This document shows positions 11,947 to 22,075 of a stretch of DNA of 64,000 nt, one piece after another. Position 1 is the first letter of the stretch. Each line of letters opens with the position of its first letter. The stretch comes from Gonatopus flavifemur (lineage: Eukaryota; Arthropoda; Insecta; Hymenoptera; Dryinidae). The notes beneath the pieces were generated by a model. The model saw only the letters and a program-made list of their open reading frames with translations, had not been told where the DNA came from and did not search any database. The stretch is from positions 558,001 to 622,000 of the forward strand of contig JAFFJZ010000047.1 in the NCBI GenBank assembly GCA_018340375.1, in the 5' to 3' direction. A program made the position numbers and the translations under genes.

Positions 11947-12099
11947 GACCTCAGAATGCCCTTGAAGATGAAATTTGAGGTCAAAGCCAAGGCCACCATC
12001 GGATGTCCCCCTCGATACCCTACAATTTTTGTCCGAAAAATTTTCTCGTATCTCATTTCATTTCTGGAAGAAACGCCCGCGACACTTCGAATGCCCCAC

Positions 12100-12130
12100 C
12101 CTGTATATATACATATGTAGAATACCTACA
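12100..12130 (+). mobile_element. Remnant of 5' LTR of gypsy element 2
   Basis: Only ~30 bp remain, ending AATACCTACA directly before TTGGTGACCCCGG (12131-12143). The complete LTR at 20792-21003 ends in the same AATACCTACA. The upstream 12000-12100 does not match that LTR, so the 5' LTR is truncated. Confidence 0.65.
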
Positions 12131-12347
12131 TTGGTGACCCCGGAGAAAAGTATCGCCCGAGACGCATACATTTTTTTTTGTGTGTTGCTGCAATTCGGCA
12201 TCACGAAAGTGCAAGCGTGGCTGGGTTATGAATACCTTCGAGCCGTTATACAGATGGTGACTTCGATTCTGAAGATTTAGAATTCGATACCTTGGCGACG
12301 TAATAAATTCATGGATAATATCGGAACAAGGATTGATTCCATCTTAT
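12131..12347 (+). other. Primer site and leader of gypsy element 2, interrupted
   Basis: Primer-binding-like TTGGTGACCCCGG at 12131-12143, then a non-coding leader cut by a foldback element at 12356. The leader resumes at 15955 and reaches gag at 16266. Confidence 0.6.
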
Positions 12348-13330
12348 GCTCATACCAGTGATGCCAGCATTTGGTCGACCGAGTCGATTTACCCTCTCCA
12401 TCTGACCATTTCTCGTCCCCACCATTCCAGCCGGGAGTACGCACACATTGAAACCCGTATTCATGTGATTCGGAACCGGTCGGTTCACTTCGAGTCAGCT
12501 CGGACAATCGAGAGAGAACCAACTATCCCCCGGTCTTTGTCTTCTCAATATGTTTTACGATCGGCTAACTCCGTGCAAGATCGGAAAAAATTTAAAGCCC
12601 ACGCGGTCGACTTGCCGAAAAGTTTCACCGCTTTTTCTTTTCCAAGCGACAATTTTATTGTAATCAGTATCGAACTGACTTACCCGGCACCCCGGGCAAT
12701 TCTCGGCCAGGGCCCTTCGATATTTTTTTCGTTTTTTTTTCAAATCAAGAGCCAGTTCAATACTGATTATTAAATTATCACGATGGAATATAGATTTGAT
12801 GCATAGCATCATTGAATTGAATCAAAATCGAATATGAGTAAATAATTTTTCAATTATTATTCATTTTTCATAAATTTTATAAGATTATTGGTTATTCTTA
12901 TGACTGATTATGAAGCTTTCAAGAACTCCTATATGTATTGTATAAAAATTTTCTAATAGTTGCGTATTTCTAATCATTATTTCAAATCTTGATGATTTTT
13001 CAATGAATTTAATTAGAATTGTCAATCAATCGATGGTTGAAAAATTCTAAGATAGTTTGGGGATCTATGATGAATGTCCTACGGTGAATTCCATAATTTT
13101 CCCTGATAAATTAATTTTCAGAGATCACTATGATATTCCAATAATGAGGATAATCAAATCAACATCGATTATCAGATGTTGATCAACATCAAAATAATAA
13201 GACTGAATATTCAATTGATTGAGTGCAAATTATTTTCAATGGACTGAATAATTAGATTTGAGCATTCAAATTGATATTTCATCATTCCACGCATTATCAG
13301 TCATTCCAATACGCATTATCAAATATTCCA

Positions 13331-13637
13331 GGTGTTTGTTTTGGGGTAGATGGTACTGTCAACTCCAGAGCTCCATATGAATTCACTAGTTCGAAAAGAA
13401 TTCTTGAAGAGTTCTATTCTCGCTCTTGAAAAAGGATTCTTCGTGTGGTATCTTGGCGGGTTCATGTCCTGAGGAATATCTTTTTTTCCGATTTCATATT
13501 ATTCTTTTCTCAATTCAAGCAACTGAAGATAGTAATTGTAATAATCTTATATTATAATAGGAACTAACTTTTTTCCTTGCTGTTATTATATTGATATATT
13601 ATTGGTTGACGGTACCATCTACTCCAAAACAAACACC
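13331..13637. mobile_element. MITE inside the foldback element
   Basis: ~307 bp with ~35 bp imperfect inverted ends GGTGTTTGTTTTGGGGTAGA and complement. Target duplication not clear. Confidence 0.6.
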
Positions 13638-13776
13638 TTCATCATAAATGGATACTTGTACTCATAACACTTATAATCAAGATACTTGTCCTCATACTCG
13701 AAAATATATTATGAAATATTCCAGCCTTCATGATATTTGTCATACTCCTTAGAACCCATTGCTCTGCGTGGGGAGA

Positions 13777-14363
13777 TCCAGAATCGATCGGTCTATATTC
13801 CACGGAGACAAAGTTTCGAAATTTTCTTATCAATTCGTCGAAGGGTTTGATGGAATTTGCAAGTATACTTTTTTAAAAACATTCCTCCGAAGTGATTTCA
13901 TTTTCCATTTCAGTAGATTGCAAATCGATCGGTCTTTATTCGATGGACACAAGTTTCTGAAATTTTTTCCATCAATTTGTCGCAGGAACTGATGGAATTT
14001 GCAAGTACACTCTTTTAAAAACGTTCCTTCGAAGTGATATTCATTGTTTTTCTTTTCAGAAGATTTCGAATCGATCAGTCTATATTCCACGGAGACAAAG
14101 TTTCGAAATTTTTTTATCAATTCGTCAAAGGGTTTGATGGAATTTGCAAGTATACTTTTTCAAAAACGTTCCTCCGAAGTGATTTGATTTTTCATTTCAT
14201 TAGATTTCGAATCGATCGGTCTTTATTCGATGGACACAAATTTTTGAAATTTTTTCATCAATTCGTCACAGGAATTGATGGAATTTGCAAGTACACTTCT
14301 TCAAAAACGTTCCTCTGAAGTGCTATTCATTTCTCATTTCAGAGGATTCTGCATCGATCGGTC
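13777..14363 (+). repeat. ~141 bp tandem repeat, four-plus units in two alternating forms
   Basis: The word ATCGATC(G/A)GTCT recurs at 13783, 13924, 14070, 14211 and 14353, spacings 141, 146, 141 and 142 bp. Odd units continue ATATTCCACGGAGAC and even units TTATTCGATGGACAC, so the array is a dimeric ~287 bp repeat. It resumes after the MITE at 14695. Confidence 0.85.
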
Positions 14364-14694
14364 TACACAGTAAAAAAAATTCCGTCATTGTGTAAAAAAG
14401 AAGTACGTGTCAAAATTCAAGTGTTGAATATTCAACTACGTGTCAAAATTCAAGTGTTGAATATTTAACTGCGTGTTAAAATTCAAGTGTTAAATATTTA
14501 ACACTTTTGTGTGTTCATTCAACACACTGATCAAATGCTGTTCGATCGATTCATTTTCAACACATTAAAATGTTATTCGAGTTCGAATTAACACTTTGTG
14601 AGTGTCACTCTGGAATCAACACACGTTGAGTGTGGATAAAAATGGTTAACATTCGCTTGTGTGTCAAATTTGACGAAAAATTTTTTACTGTGTA
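14364..14694. mobile_element. MITE with TACACAGTAAAAA ends inserted in the tandem array
   Basis: 331 bp starting TACACAGTAAAAAAAATT and ending TTTTTTACTGTGTA. The array sequence continues directly on the other side, and comparison with sister units shows a TA target duplication. The interior holds three ~33 bp direct repeats beginning TACGTGTCAAAATTCAAG. Confidence 0.8.
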
Positions 14695-14880
14695 TATCTC
14701 ATGGACACGAATATTTGGGAAATTTCCAATCGATTCGAACCTGTACTTGGTCGAATCCGCAAGTGCATTCCGAAAGATCAGGATTATTGATAACATGACT
14801 ATGTAATGACATAAAAAATAATAATCGGATGTGAAATTTAATTATTCACCAGAGAGATGACAAAAAAAAATGAAATGTCT

Positions 14881-14947
14881 CCACACAGAATCGAACCCGA
14901 CCGTTCTTCCGCAAGGAACATGTCTTTTGCCGCTAGGCTATGGGGTC
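14881..14947 (-). pseudogene. tRNA-like segment (pseudo-tRNA or SINE head)
   Basis: Minus strand shows an A-box-like TAGCCTAGCGGC and a B-box-like GGTTCGATTC at the right spacing, with partly pairing ends CCCCATA and TGTGTGG. The anticodon arm is poor and total length short (~65 nt), so it is probably not a working tRNA. Confidence 0.4.
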
Positions 14948-16265
14948 TTGTAATATTTCGATCCACATATTACGTCTATGAAGTAATGCAGCGAAGGAAA
15001 GAGACTGATAATGCGTGAAATGATGAAATATCAATTTGAATGCTCAAATCTAATTATTCAGTCCATTGAAAATAATTTGCACTCAATCAATTGAATATTC
15101 AGTCTTATTATTTTGATGTTGATCAACATCTGATAATCGATGTCGATTTGATTATCCTCATCATTGGAATATCATAGTGATCTCTGAAAATTAATTTATC
15201 AGGGAAAATTATGGAATTCACCGCAGGACATTTATCATAGATCCCCAAACTATCTTAGAATTTTTCAACCATCGATTGATTGACAATTCTAATGAAATTC
15301 ATTGAAAAATCATCAAGATTTGAAATAATGATTAGAAATACGCAACTATTAGAAAATTTTTATACAATACATATAGTTCTTGAAAGCTTCATAATCAGTC
15401 ATAAGAATAACCAATAATCTTATAAAATTTATGAAAAATAAATAATAATTGAAAAATTATTTACTCATATTCGATTTTAATTCAATTAAATGATGCTATG
15501 CATCAAATCTATATTCCATCGTGATAATTTAATAATCAGTATTGAACTGGCTCTTGATTTGAAAAAAAAACGAAAAAAATATCGAAGGGCCCCGGCCGAG
15601 AATTGCCCGGGGTGCCGGGTAAGTCAGTTCGATACTGATTACAATAAAATTGTCGCTTGGAAAAGAAAAAGCGGTGAAACTTTTCGGTAAGTCGACCGCG
15701 TGGGCTTTGAATTTTTTCCGATCTTGCACGGAGTTAGCCGATCGTAAAACATATTGAGAAGACAAAGACCGACGGATAGTTGGTTCTCTCCTGATTGTCC
15801 GAGCTGACTCGAAGTGAACCGACCGGTTCCGAATCACATGAATACGGGTTTCAATGTGTGCGTACTCCCGGCTGGAAGGGTGGGGACGAGAAATGGTCAG
15901 ATGGAGAGGGTAAATCGACTCGGTCGACCAAATGCTGGCATCACTGGCTCATACCACACAACGTCTTAGACATCGCAGCCATTATCGATACCATCACGAT
16001 TTGAGACGCAGCTACAAGCATCATCTCTACAGAATTCTTTGAGCTGTAAATATAATTTTTTTGTACACAACTTTTGACAAGAGTTCGAGGTACGTTCATA
16101 CATTGATGTAAAAACAAAAGGAAGAATCGTTTTAGTGTGTAAAGCAAAAATAAAATTGTCAGATAAGAAACGTCATTTTAAAATTTCGATATTTTTGTAT
16201 TTATTCAAAGTGTATTGTACTGAATCGTTTAAATTTTGCATTGTATTCTAGTATAGTATATTGCA

Positions 16266-16985
16266 ATGTCGAATGAAGAGTGGCAGGATTGTAGTACTGA
16301 AGGGATGAATCCTAACCCTTCTGAACGCGAGTGTGCACTTGAAGGGGCCCGACCGCTCGTTGGTGCAGAGGATAACAATAGAATTGATCATCACAGAGTG
16401 CCAAAGATTCCTCAATTTCTTCGATCAGATCCTGTACTATGGTTTATGCAAGTAGAGGCATCGCTCAGGAGTGCACGCATTACTGTGCAATCTTCTCAAG
16501 CGGATGTAGTTATTGCAGCACTGGATATTGAGGTTGTGGCTGTGATTCGGGATATCATTTCGATAAATCCTTGTCCGGGTAATGTTTATGACAAAATTAA
16601 GGACCGTATTATTGTGACTTTCGCTGAATCGTCTGAAAGCAATCTCCGTAAACTCCTCAAGGGCCAAGTACTCGTGGACGGTAAACCGTCATTGATATTA
16701 AATCGTTTAATGAATCTCAATGATGGGACATGCGGAGATAATATAATTAAATCAATTTTTCTGGACCAATTGACTCCAAATGTTAGAGCGATTTTGGCGG
16801 TATCCGGGGTGGATGATCTTACTCGTTTAGCGGAGACAGCGGATAAAATTGTTGAAAATATTCAAGTAAATGAACAATCCATTTGTGCTCTTTCTAAAAG
16901 CTCCTCAACGGGTTCTGCGGGAATCGATAAGGATATCAAGAGAATTATGGAGAGTCTCGCGAAGTTTGAGGTTAGGGTTAGATAA
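16266..16985 (+). CDS. Gypsy element 2 gag
   Basis: Intact 239-residue frame. The region RVPKIPQFLRSDPVLWFMQ matches the capsid start of element 1. The body includes NLRKLLKGQVLVDGKPSLIL and FLDQLTPNVRAILAV, typical of Ty3/gypsy gag proteins of this group. Start ATG at 16266 is the first Met upstream of the conserved region and lies ~530 nt after the primer site once the foldback insertion is removed. A knuckle-like CKAHTKYPNNPTSCKEWC follows in another frame at ~17070-17130, so gag and nucleocapsid have been separated by a frame change. Confidence 0.85.
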   Translation: MSNEEWQDCSTEGMNPNPSERECALEGARPLVGAEDNNRIDHHRVPKIPQFLRSDPVLWFMQVEASLRSARITVQSSQADVVIAALDIEVVAVIRDIISINPCPGNVYDKIKDRIIVTFAESSESNLRKLLKGQVLVDGKPSLILNRLMNLNDGTCGDNIIKSIFLDQLTPNVRAILAVSGVDDLTRLAETADKIVENIQVNEQSICALSKSSSTGSAGIDKDIKRIMESLAKFEVRVR

Positions 16986-17229
16986 CTTGAGTCGTCGCAG
17001 AAATATCAATCTCGTTCAAAATCAAAGGTTGATTACGACAGGCGCGATAGTAATCAAGTACAGGGACATAACTCGCAAAGGTTATGCAAGGCTCACACTA
17101 AATACCCAAATAATCCAACTTCGTGCAAAGAATGGTGTGCAAAATGGAATAGTTGGAAGTCGGAAAACTAAATTCATCTTCTCGCGCGGAGAGTGTTAAG
17201 AAAGATGTGAATAACACAAAACGTCTCCA

Positions 17230-18453
17230 TATTCGGGATCGCATTTCTGGAAAAACTTTTTGGTTGATTCTGGTGCAGATATTTTCTTGCTTCCCGCTGA
17301 TCCTGGAATTAAGGGGACTCCCCACAGGTTGAAGTTATTTGCAGCGAATAATTCTCAGATCAATACTTATGTTGAATCCTTTCGTACTCTTGATTTGGGT
17401 CCCAGACGTCGAATTACATGGAATTTCTGTATTGCCGATGTTCCGTACCCAATAATCGGTGCCGATATTTTAGCTCATTACGAACTATTACCAGATCTCA
17501 AAAGACGTCGTCTTATCGACGCAGCAACTCGAATATATTCAATGGGATTGCTCAAAACAAGCTTCTTGGATTCCATTAATTTATTGGTTCCTCACTCTGA
17601 TTGGACCAAGATTCTAGCGGAATTTCCGATGATCACGGGTGCTTCCAGGATTTCTTCCCTAAAGAAGTGCGATGTTGTTCATCACATCATTACTTCGGGT
17701 CCTCCGGTCGCAGAGCGACCGCGTCGTTTGCCATCCGATAAACTTTGTGCTGCAAAGGAAGAATTTCGAATGTTGGTGGAGGCGGGTATTTGTCGACCAT
17801 CAGCCAGTCCATGGGCTAGTCCCATTCATATGGTTCGTAAAAAGGATGGAAAGTGGAGGATGTGCGGTGATTACCGTCGTTTGAATGCCGTTACCATTCC
17901 CGATAGGTACCCGACTCCATACTTGCACGATTGTTCGACTGTCTTGCGAGGGAAGACAGTCTTCTCTTCTTTGGATCTGCATAGGGCATATAACCAGATT
18001 CCGATGGCCCCAGAAGACATCGAAAAAACTGCGGTGAATACCCCCTTCGGTTTGTTTGAATATCTCTTCATGACCTTTGTATTGCGCAACGCCAGTCAAA
18101 CGTTCCAGCGCTATGTAAATCGTGCTCTGGGTGACTCAGATTTTGTGTTTGTATACATTGACGACATACTAATTGCGTCTCCAACGGTAGAAAAGCATTC
18201 TGAACGTCTACGATTAGTTTTTCAGAGACTTCAACAATTCAATCTTCGATTGAATGTAAACAAATGTACTTTCGGCGTTCCAGATATAGAATTTCTAGGT
18301 TACATAATCAATAATCAGGGTATGCGGCCAACACAGGAGAAGGTAAATGCCATCTTGACATTTCCTGAGCCCAAATCTGTGCTTGAATTGAGACGTTTTC
18401 TTGGCATGGTGAATTTTTACCGGAAAAATACGCCAAATGTCGCTAGTACCCAG
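17230..18453 (+). pseudogene. Gypsy element 2 pol, protease and reverse transcriptase
   Basis: Protease [12 protein letters not shown] at ~17258. RT has [34 protein letters not shown] and intact catalytic YIDDILIAS near 18155. The usual MTFGLRNA block reads MTFVLRNA, an unusual Gly-to-Val change. A frame change near 17250 separates protease from the upstream sequence. The frame ends in a MITE at 18454. Confidence 0.9.
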
Positions 18454-18618
18454 CAGAGCTGCCAGATGACTTCCACGCTCAGGGGAAGAGTACCCCTACC
18501 ATCACTTCATGTATATAATAGTCGTAAGTATTGGTGAGTACCACTTACAACACATACATATATGAGGTGATGTTGGGGGTACATTACCCTCAGCGTCGGA
18601 GCTCATCTGGCAGCTCTG
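18454..18618. mobile_element. hAT-type MITE (CAGAGCTGCCAGATGA ends) inserted in pol
   Basis: 165 bp. Starts CAGAGCTGCCAGATGA and ends in the complement, with ~50 bp imperfect inverted ends. Flanks GTACCCAG (18446-18453) and GTACCCGG (18619-18626) are an 8 bp duplication with one change. Removing it rejoins NVASTQ to APLNSYI, as in element 1. Confidence 0.85.
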
Positions 18619-18626
18619 GTACCCGG

Positions 18627-19092
18627 GCCCCCTTAAATAGTTACATAAAGGACTCACGAAAGAATGACACTAGAGAAATAGAATCGACTTCGGAGGCGGA
18701 AAAGGCATTTGAGCAGGTAAAACAGGATCTATCTAATGCCACTTCATTGGCTCATCTTATTGTAGATGCCGAGCTTCGGATTGTGTCCGATGCCTCTGAT
18801 TTTGCTATGGGTGCTGCTCTTGAGCAAAAAGCTGTCAAAGGATGGGAACCTTTGGGGTTTTTCTCGCAAAAATTTTCACCAGTCCAAATCAAGTACAGTG
18901 CTTATGACCGCGAGTTGACAGCAATTTACGAGGCAGTCAAATATTTCAGGTATTTTGTTGAGGGCCGTAATTTCAAAGTGATCACAAACCATAAGCCTTT
19001 GATGTATGTTTTTATCCAACGTTCTGAAAGAGCATCCCCTCGTTAAGCTCGGCAGCTCTCTGTCATAGCGCAGTTCACAACTAACATAGAGT
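18627..19092 (+). pseudogene. Gypsy element 2 pol, RNase H
   Basis: APLNSYIKDSRKNDT, IVSDASDFAMGAALEQK and YSAYDRELTAIYEAVKYF are connection/RNase H motifs (two catalytic acids visible in SDAS and YDREL). A TAA at 19044-19046 interrupts before ARQLSVIAQFTTNIE. A small MITE follows. Confidence 0.88.
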
Positions 19093-19199
19093 CCCTAATA
19101 GCACCAAGATCCCTGGACGTTTTGAAAACGTTCTGAGAATGTTTTAAACACGTCCCAACGTTCTTGGAACGTTTTAAAAACCTCCCAGTGCTGTTAGGG
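19093..19199. mobile_element. Small MITE with CCCTAA(T/C)AGCAC ends
   Basis: ~107 bp between ...FTTNIE and the downstream VPGTENIVADSLSR, where element 1 is continuous. Ends CCCTAATAGCAC and GTGCTGTTAGGG. The interior has GTTTTGAAAACGTTCTGAGA and related palindromes. Confidence 0.7.
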
Positions 19200-20553
19200 G
19201 TATGTTCCTGGAACGGAAAATATCGTGGCAGATTCTTTGTCTCGTATAGATTCTCTCCGCCTCCTGGTTGAATTTAACCTTATCGAATTAGCCAATCGAC
19301 AACGACATGATGCACAGCTCAGAAAAATTCTAGGGAAACGGGACATACCTTTATCTTTAAAGAGAATTGAATGGGGTCCTGATCATACTGCGGTGTATTG
19401 TGAGATTTCCGGCGAGTCTATCAGGCCCTACGTTCCTGCTGATCTTAGAACTACTGTGTTTAAATTATTCCATAATACAGCACATTCAAGTGCCAAAGCA
19501 ACTGATCGATTAATACGTCAGCTGTATGTGTGGCCTGATATGCATCGCGATATAGCGCATTGTTGTGAGCATTGTTTGGACTGCTAGCAATCCAAGATCT
19601 CACGACATGTAACGCAGAGTCCTGGAAGTTTCGTAGCTCCGGATGGTCGTTTTGATCATGTTCATATGGATATAGTGGGCCCGTTACCGTCTTCGGAGGG
19701 ATTCAGTTATTGCGTGATTATGATAGATCGGTTTTCTAGATGAGTGGAAGCCATTCCCTTGAAAGAAATTTCAGCACAAACGGTGGCGGCGGCATTTTAC
19801 GATACGTGGATAGCGCGTTATGGAGCTCCGGAAGTTATTACAACAGATCAGGGTGCCCAATTCGAATCCCGTCTATTCTTGTCTTTGCTGTCATTGGTGG
19901 GATGCGAAAGAATTCGTACCACTGCTTATCATCCTGCATCAAATGGTTTGATAGAGAGGTGGCATCGTGTATTTAAAGCGGCGTTGATGTGTCACGCGGA
20001 TCGAAATTGAACTCGGACTTTATCTACGGTATTATTGGGACTTCGTTGTTATGTACGACCGGACACAGGTGCTTCGCCCGCAGAATTTTTATATGGTACA
20101 GTATTACGATTACCCGGGGAATTTCTGTTACCGGACGACTTCACCCCTGATCCCAATTTGTTTATAAACGAGTTTAGGGAGGTCATGCGTCAGGTTCGTC
20201 CGGTACCTGTAACACACAAGCACAAAAAGCGTATTTTTGTTTTCAAAGATTTGTATACGTGTACACACGTATTTTTACGAAATGTTGCTGAAAGATCTCT
20301 GGAACGTCCGTATTCCGGTCCTTATAAGATTTTACAACGTATTTCAGATCACATTTTCAAAATAGAGGTGAATAGTTCAGAACGCAATGTTTCAATAGAA
20401 TTGCTTAAACCAGCGTACATCATTACAGAGGATCTTCCAGATTCGTTACACACGAGCAATGAGATGCACGGGCCTCTTGAAGGTAATGAAAACTTAAAAT
20501 TAAAAACTTATTCTCGTAAGAAGGTAACTTTGTCTTCCGATGTAAAAGTGTAA
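19200..20553 (+). pseudogene. Gypsy element 2 pol, integrase to end
   Basis: Includes the HHCC zinc region (HNTAHSSAK, HCCEHCLDC) and the DDE core (HMDIVGP, TTDQGAQFESR, NGLIERWHR). Stops: TAG 19585-19587, TGA 19741-19743 and TGA 20008-20010. The latter two replace Trp codons when compared with element 1. The tail RSLERPYSGPYKILQRIS ends with a stop at 20553. Integrase would insert the cDNA, but this copy cannot make it without readthrough. Confidence 0.9.
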
Positions 20554-20769
20554 CATTTTCTTCCAAATATTATACATTATTAAGTAGAAATAAGTTATGA
20601 AGATTAAAAATTATAGAAATCAACACAGCGCGAAGGAACCATGTATAAAAATACATTAAGTAAAATTTTATTTTAAGAGATTGTAATCCTTCTATGTTTA
20701 TTGTTCATGTAATTTTTCATATATGTAATATTTAAGTATCAAAGTTATATATAATGAACGTTCACACTC

Positions 20770-20790
20770 GGGGGGGGGGGGGGGGGGGGG
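20770..20790 (+). other. Poly-G polypurine-like tract
   Basis: 21 consecutive G just before the 3' LTR, the position expected for the plus-strand primer (polypurine tract). Length may be an assembly estimate. Confidence 0.6.
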
Positions 20791-20791
20791 A

Positions 20792-21003
20792 TGTATGTGG
20801 GACTGGGTTAAGGTAGCGAAAGTTAGTCTGTTGAAAAAGAGACTTGATGTGGAGTCAGTGATGTCTCAAGCTTGGTAAGGGACGCTTCCCACGAGTAACT
20901 GAATAAAAGAGTTAATTAATATAAACGTTGATTTCTTATTTCAACTGGCTCAGTAGGAGCCAGCGCAAGGAATATATATATATATATATGTATAATACCT
21001 ACA
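20792..21003 (+). mobile_element. 3' LTR of gypsy element 2
   Basis: 212 bp starting TGTATGTGGGACTGGG and ending AATACCTACA, with AATAAA at 20903. TG...CA ends and the G tract define it. The end matches the fragment at 12121-12130. Confidence 0.75.
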
Positions 21004-21019
21004 AATGCAGTAAAATTCG

Positions 21020-21254
21020 CGCCATCTATGTGTTAGGCCCGGGACTTTTCAGCCCATGTGTCACTACGTTCTAGTCATGATTCGATCGATAGTGGTCCTA
21101 TATCAATTTCCATACGATGGTTTCATATCAATTTCGCGTTGATCCACTCAAAGAACCGGAATCCGCAAAAAATGTGTTTAAAAATTGTGATTTTGCGAAC
21201 GCGCATATCTCCTGTTCTGATTATATGATTGCAATGAAACTTACGTCACGTCTC
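21020..21254. repeat. Mariner-end-like and shared repeat
   Basis: GCCCGGGACTTTTCAGCCC at ~21038 is the inverse of the mariner end at ~4640. TGTGATTTTGCGAACGCGCA at 21187 matches 4566 (same orientation). The two loci share a repeat beyond the mariner itself. Confidence 0.5.
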
Positions 21255-21262
21255 AGTTATAG

Positions 21263-22067
21263 TAGGGATCGGCGATACGGACTCATAGTATCGATATTGT
21301 GTATCGATATGTATTGGCAAATCAAATATCGATACACCAGAATATCGTAGAATAAATTATCGATACCGTGAATATCGATATAAATTCTCAGGGGAGGTAT
21401 TCAATATGCTGAATGTTCATTTGGTTGAACATTCACGATTGACTTTACACTAGTAAGTTCCAGTGAGTTTTCCGAAATCCCTAGTTCTTCGCCATTTATG
21501 ACCTATTCATCGAAATGAACAAATGTATATCAATGTTTGATTTCAAAACAAATTCAGCAGTCCACATGCAAAAAATTGTCCCCTTGAAAAACAGTGGAGT
21601 TCAATATTTGATGTAGCAATAAATATTTCTCACATGTTTTCAGTAGAATGAGCTACGTAATTTATTGATTATGAGATGGAAAGTATTACAAAATGTAACG
21701 TCACTTAGTACTCTTGTGAATCCCTATGAGAATTGACAATTTCTGTAAATTCCATCATTCAATTTGAATTTCATGGGCTACAAATCAATATCTGACGTGA
21801 TATAATTTGCTATGTCACATGTCGGGGCTATGCTTATATACATATGTCAGCGAACTTCACTATTTTTTGAAGATCTCTTTTCTCCGTGCATTTTTTACTG
21901 TCCGTGCGTACATGCATCTTCACTCTGCCTGTATCGAAACTCGATATTCATAAGTGGTTATCAATATACCGAAATATCGGGCTAATTAAGTATCGATATA
22001 ATATATCGATATTTTAGCATTTTGGTATCGATATTTCCACATATCGATACAGTATCGCCGATCCCTA
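21263..22067. mobile_element. Non-autonomous hAT element (TAGGGATCGGCGATAC ends)
   Basis: 805 bp with ends TAGGGATCGGCGATAC and complement, and exact 8 bp duplications AGTTATAG at 21255-21262 and 22068-22075. The outer ~130 bp at each side contain repeated TATCGATA words, probably subterminal binding sites. No transposase ORF. Confidence 0.9.
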
Positions 22068-22075
22068 AGTTATAG

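Larger units (their letters stand above)
12356..15946. mobile_element. Large foldback hAT-type element with ~950 bp inverted repeats
   Basis: 3,591 bp, starting CAGTGATGCCAGCATTTG and ending in its complement. Exact 8 bp duplications GCTCATAC flank it at 12348-12355 and 15947-15954. The left arm (12356-~13306) and right arm (~15003-15946) are nearly identical inverted copies. The core carries two smaller MITEs, a ~141 bp tandem array and a tRNA-like segment. There is no transposase. It sits in the leader of gypsy element 2, so it is younger than that element. Confidence 0.92.

Noticed and set aside
12333..12773. 146-codon frame, repeated inverted at 15529-15837
   Set aside because: Lies in the arms of the foldback element. 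Similarity between the two copies comes from the inverted repeat, and no domain is recognisable.
13642..14318. Similar 60-96 codon frames in both strands
   Set aside because: They are the 141 bp tandem array read in different frames.
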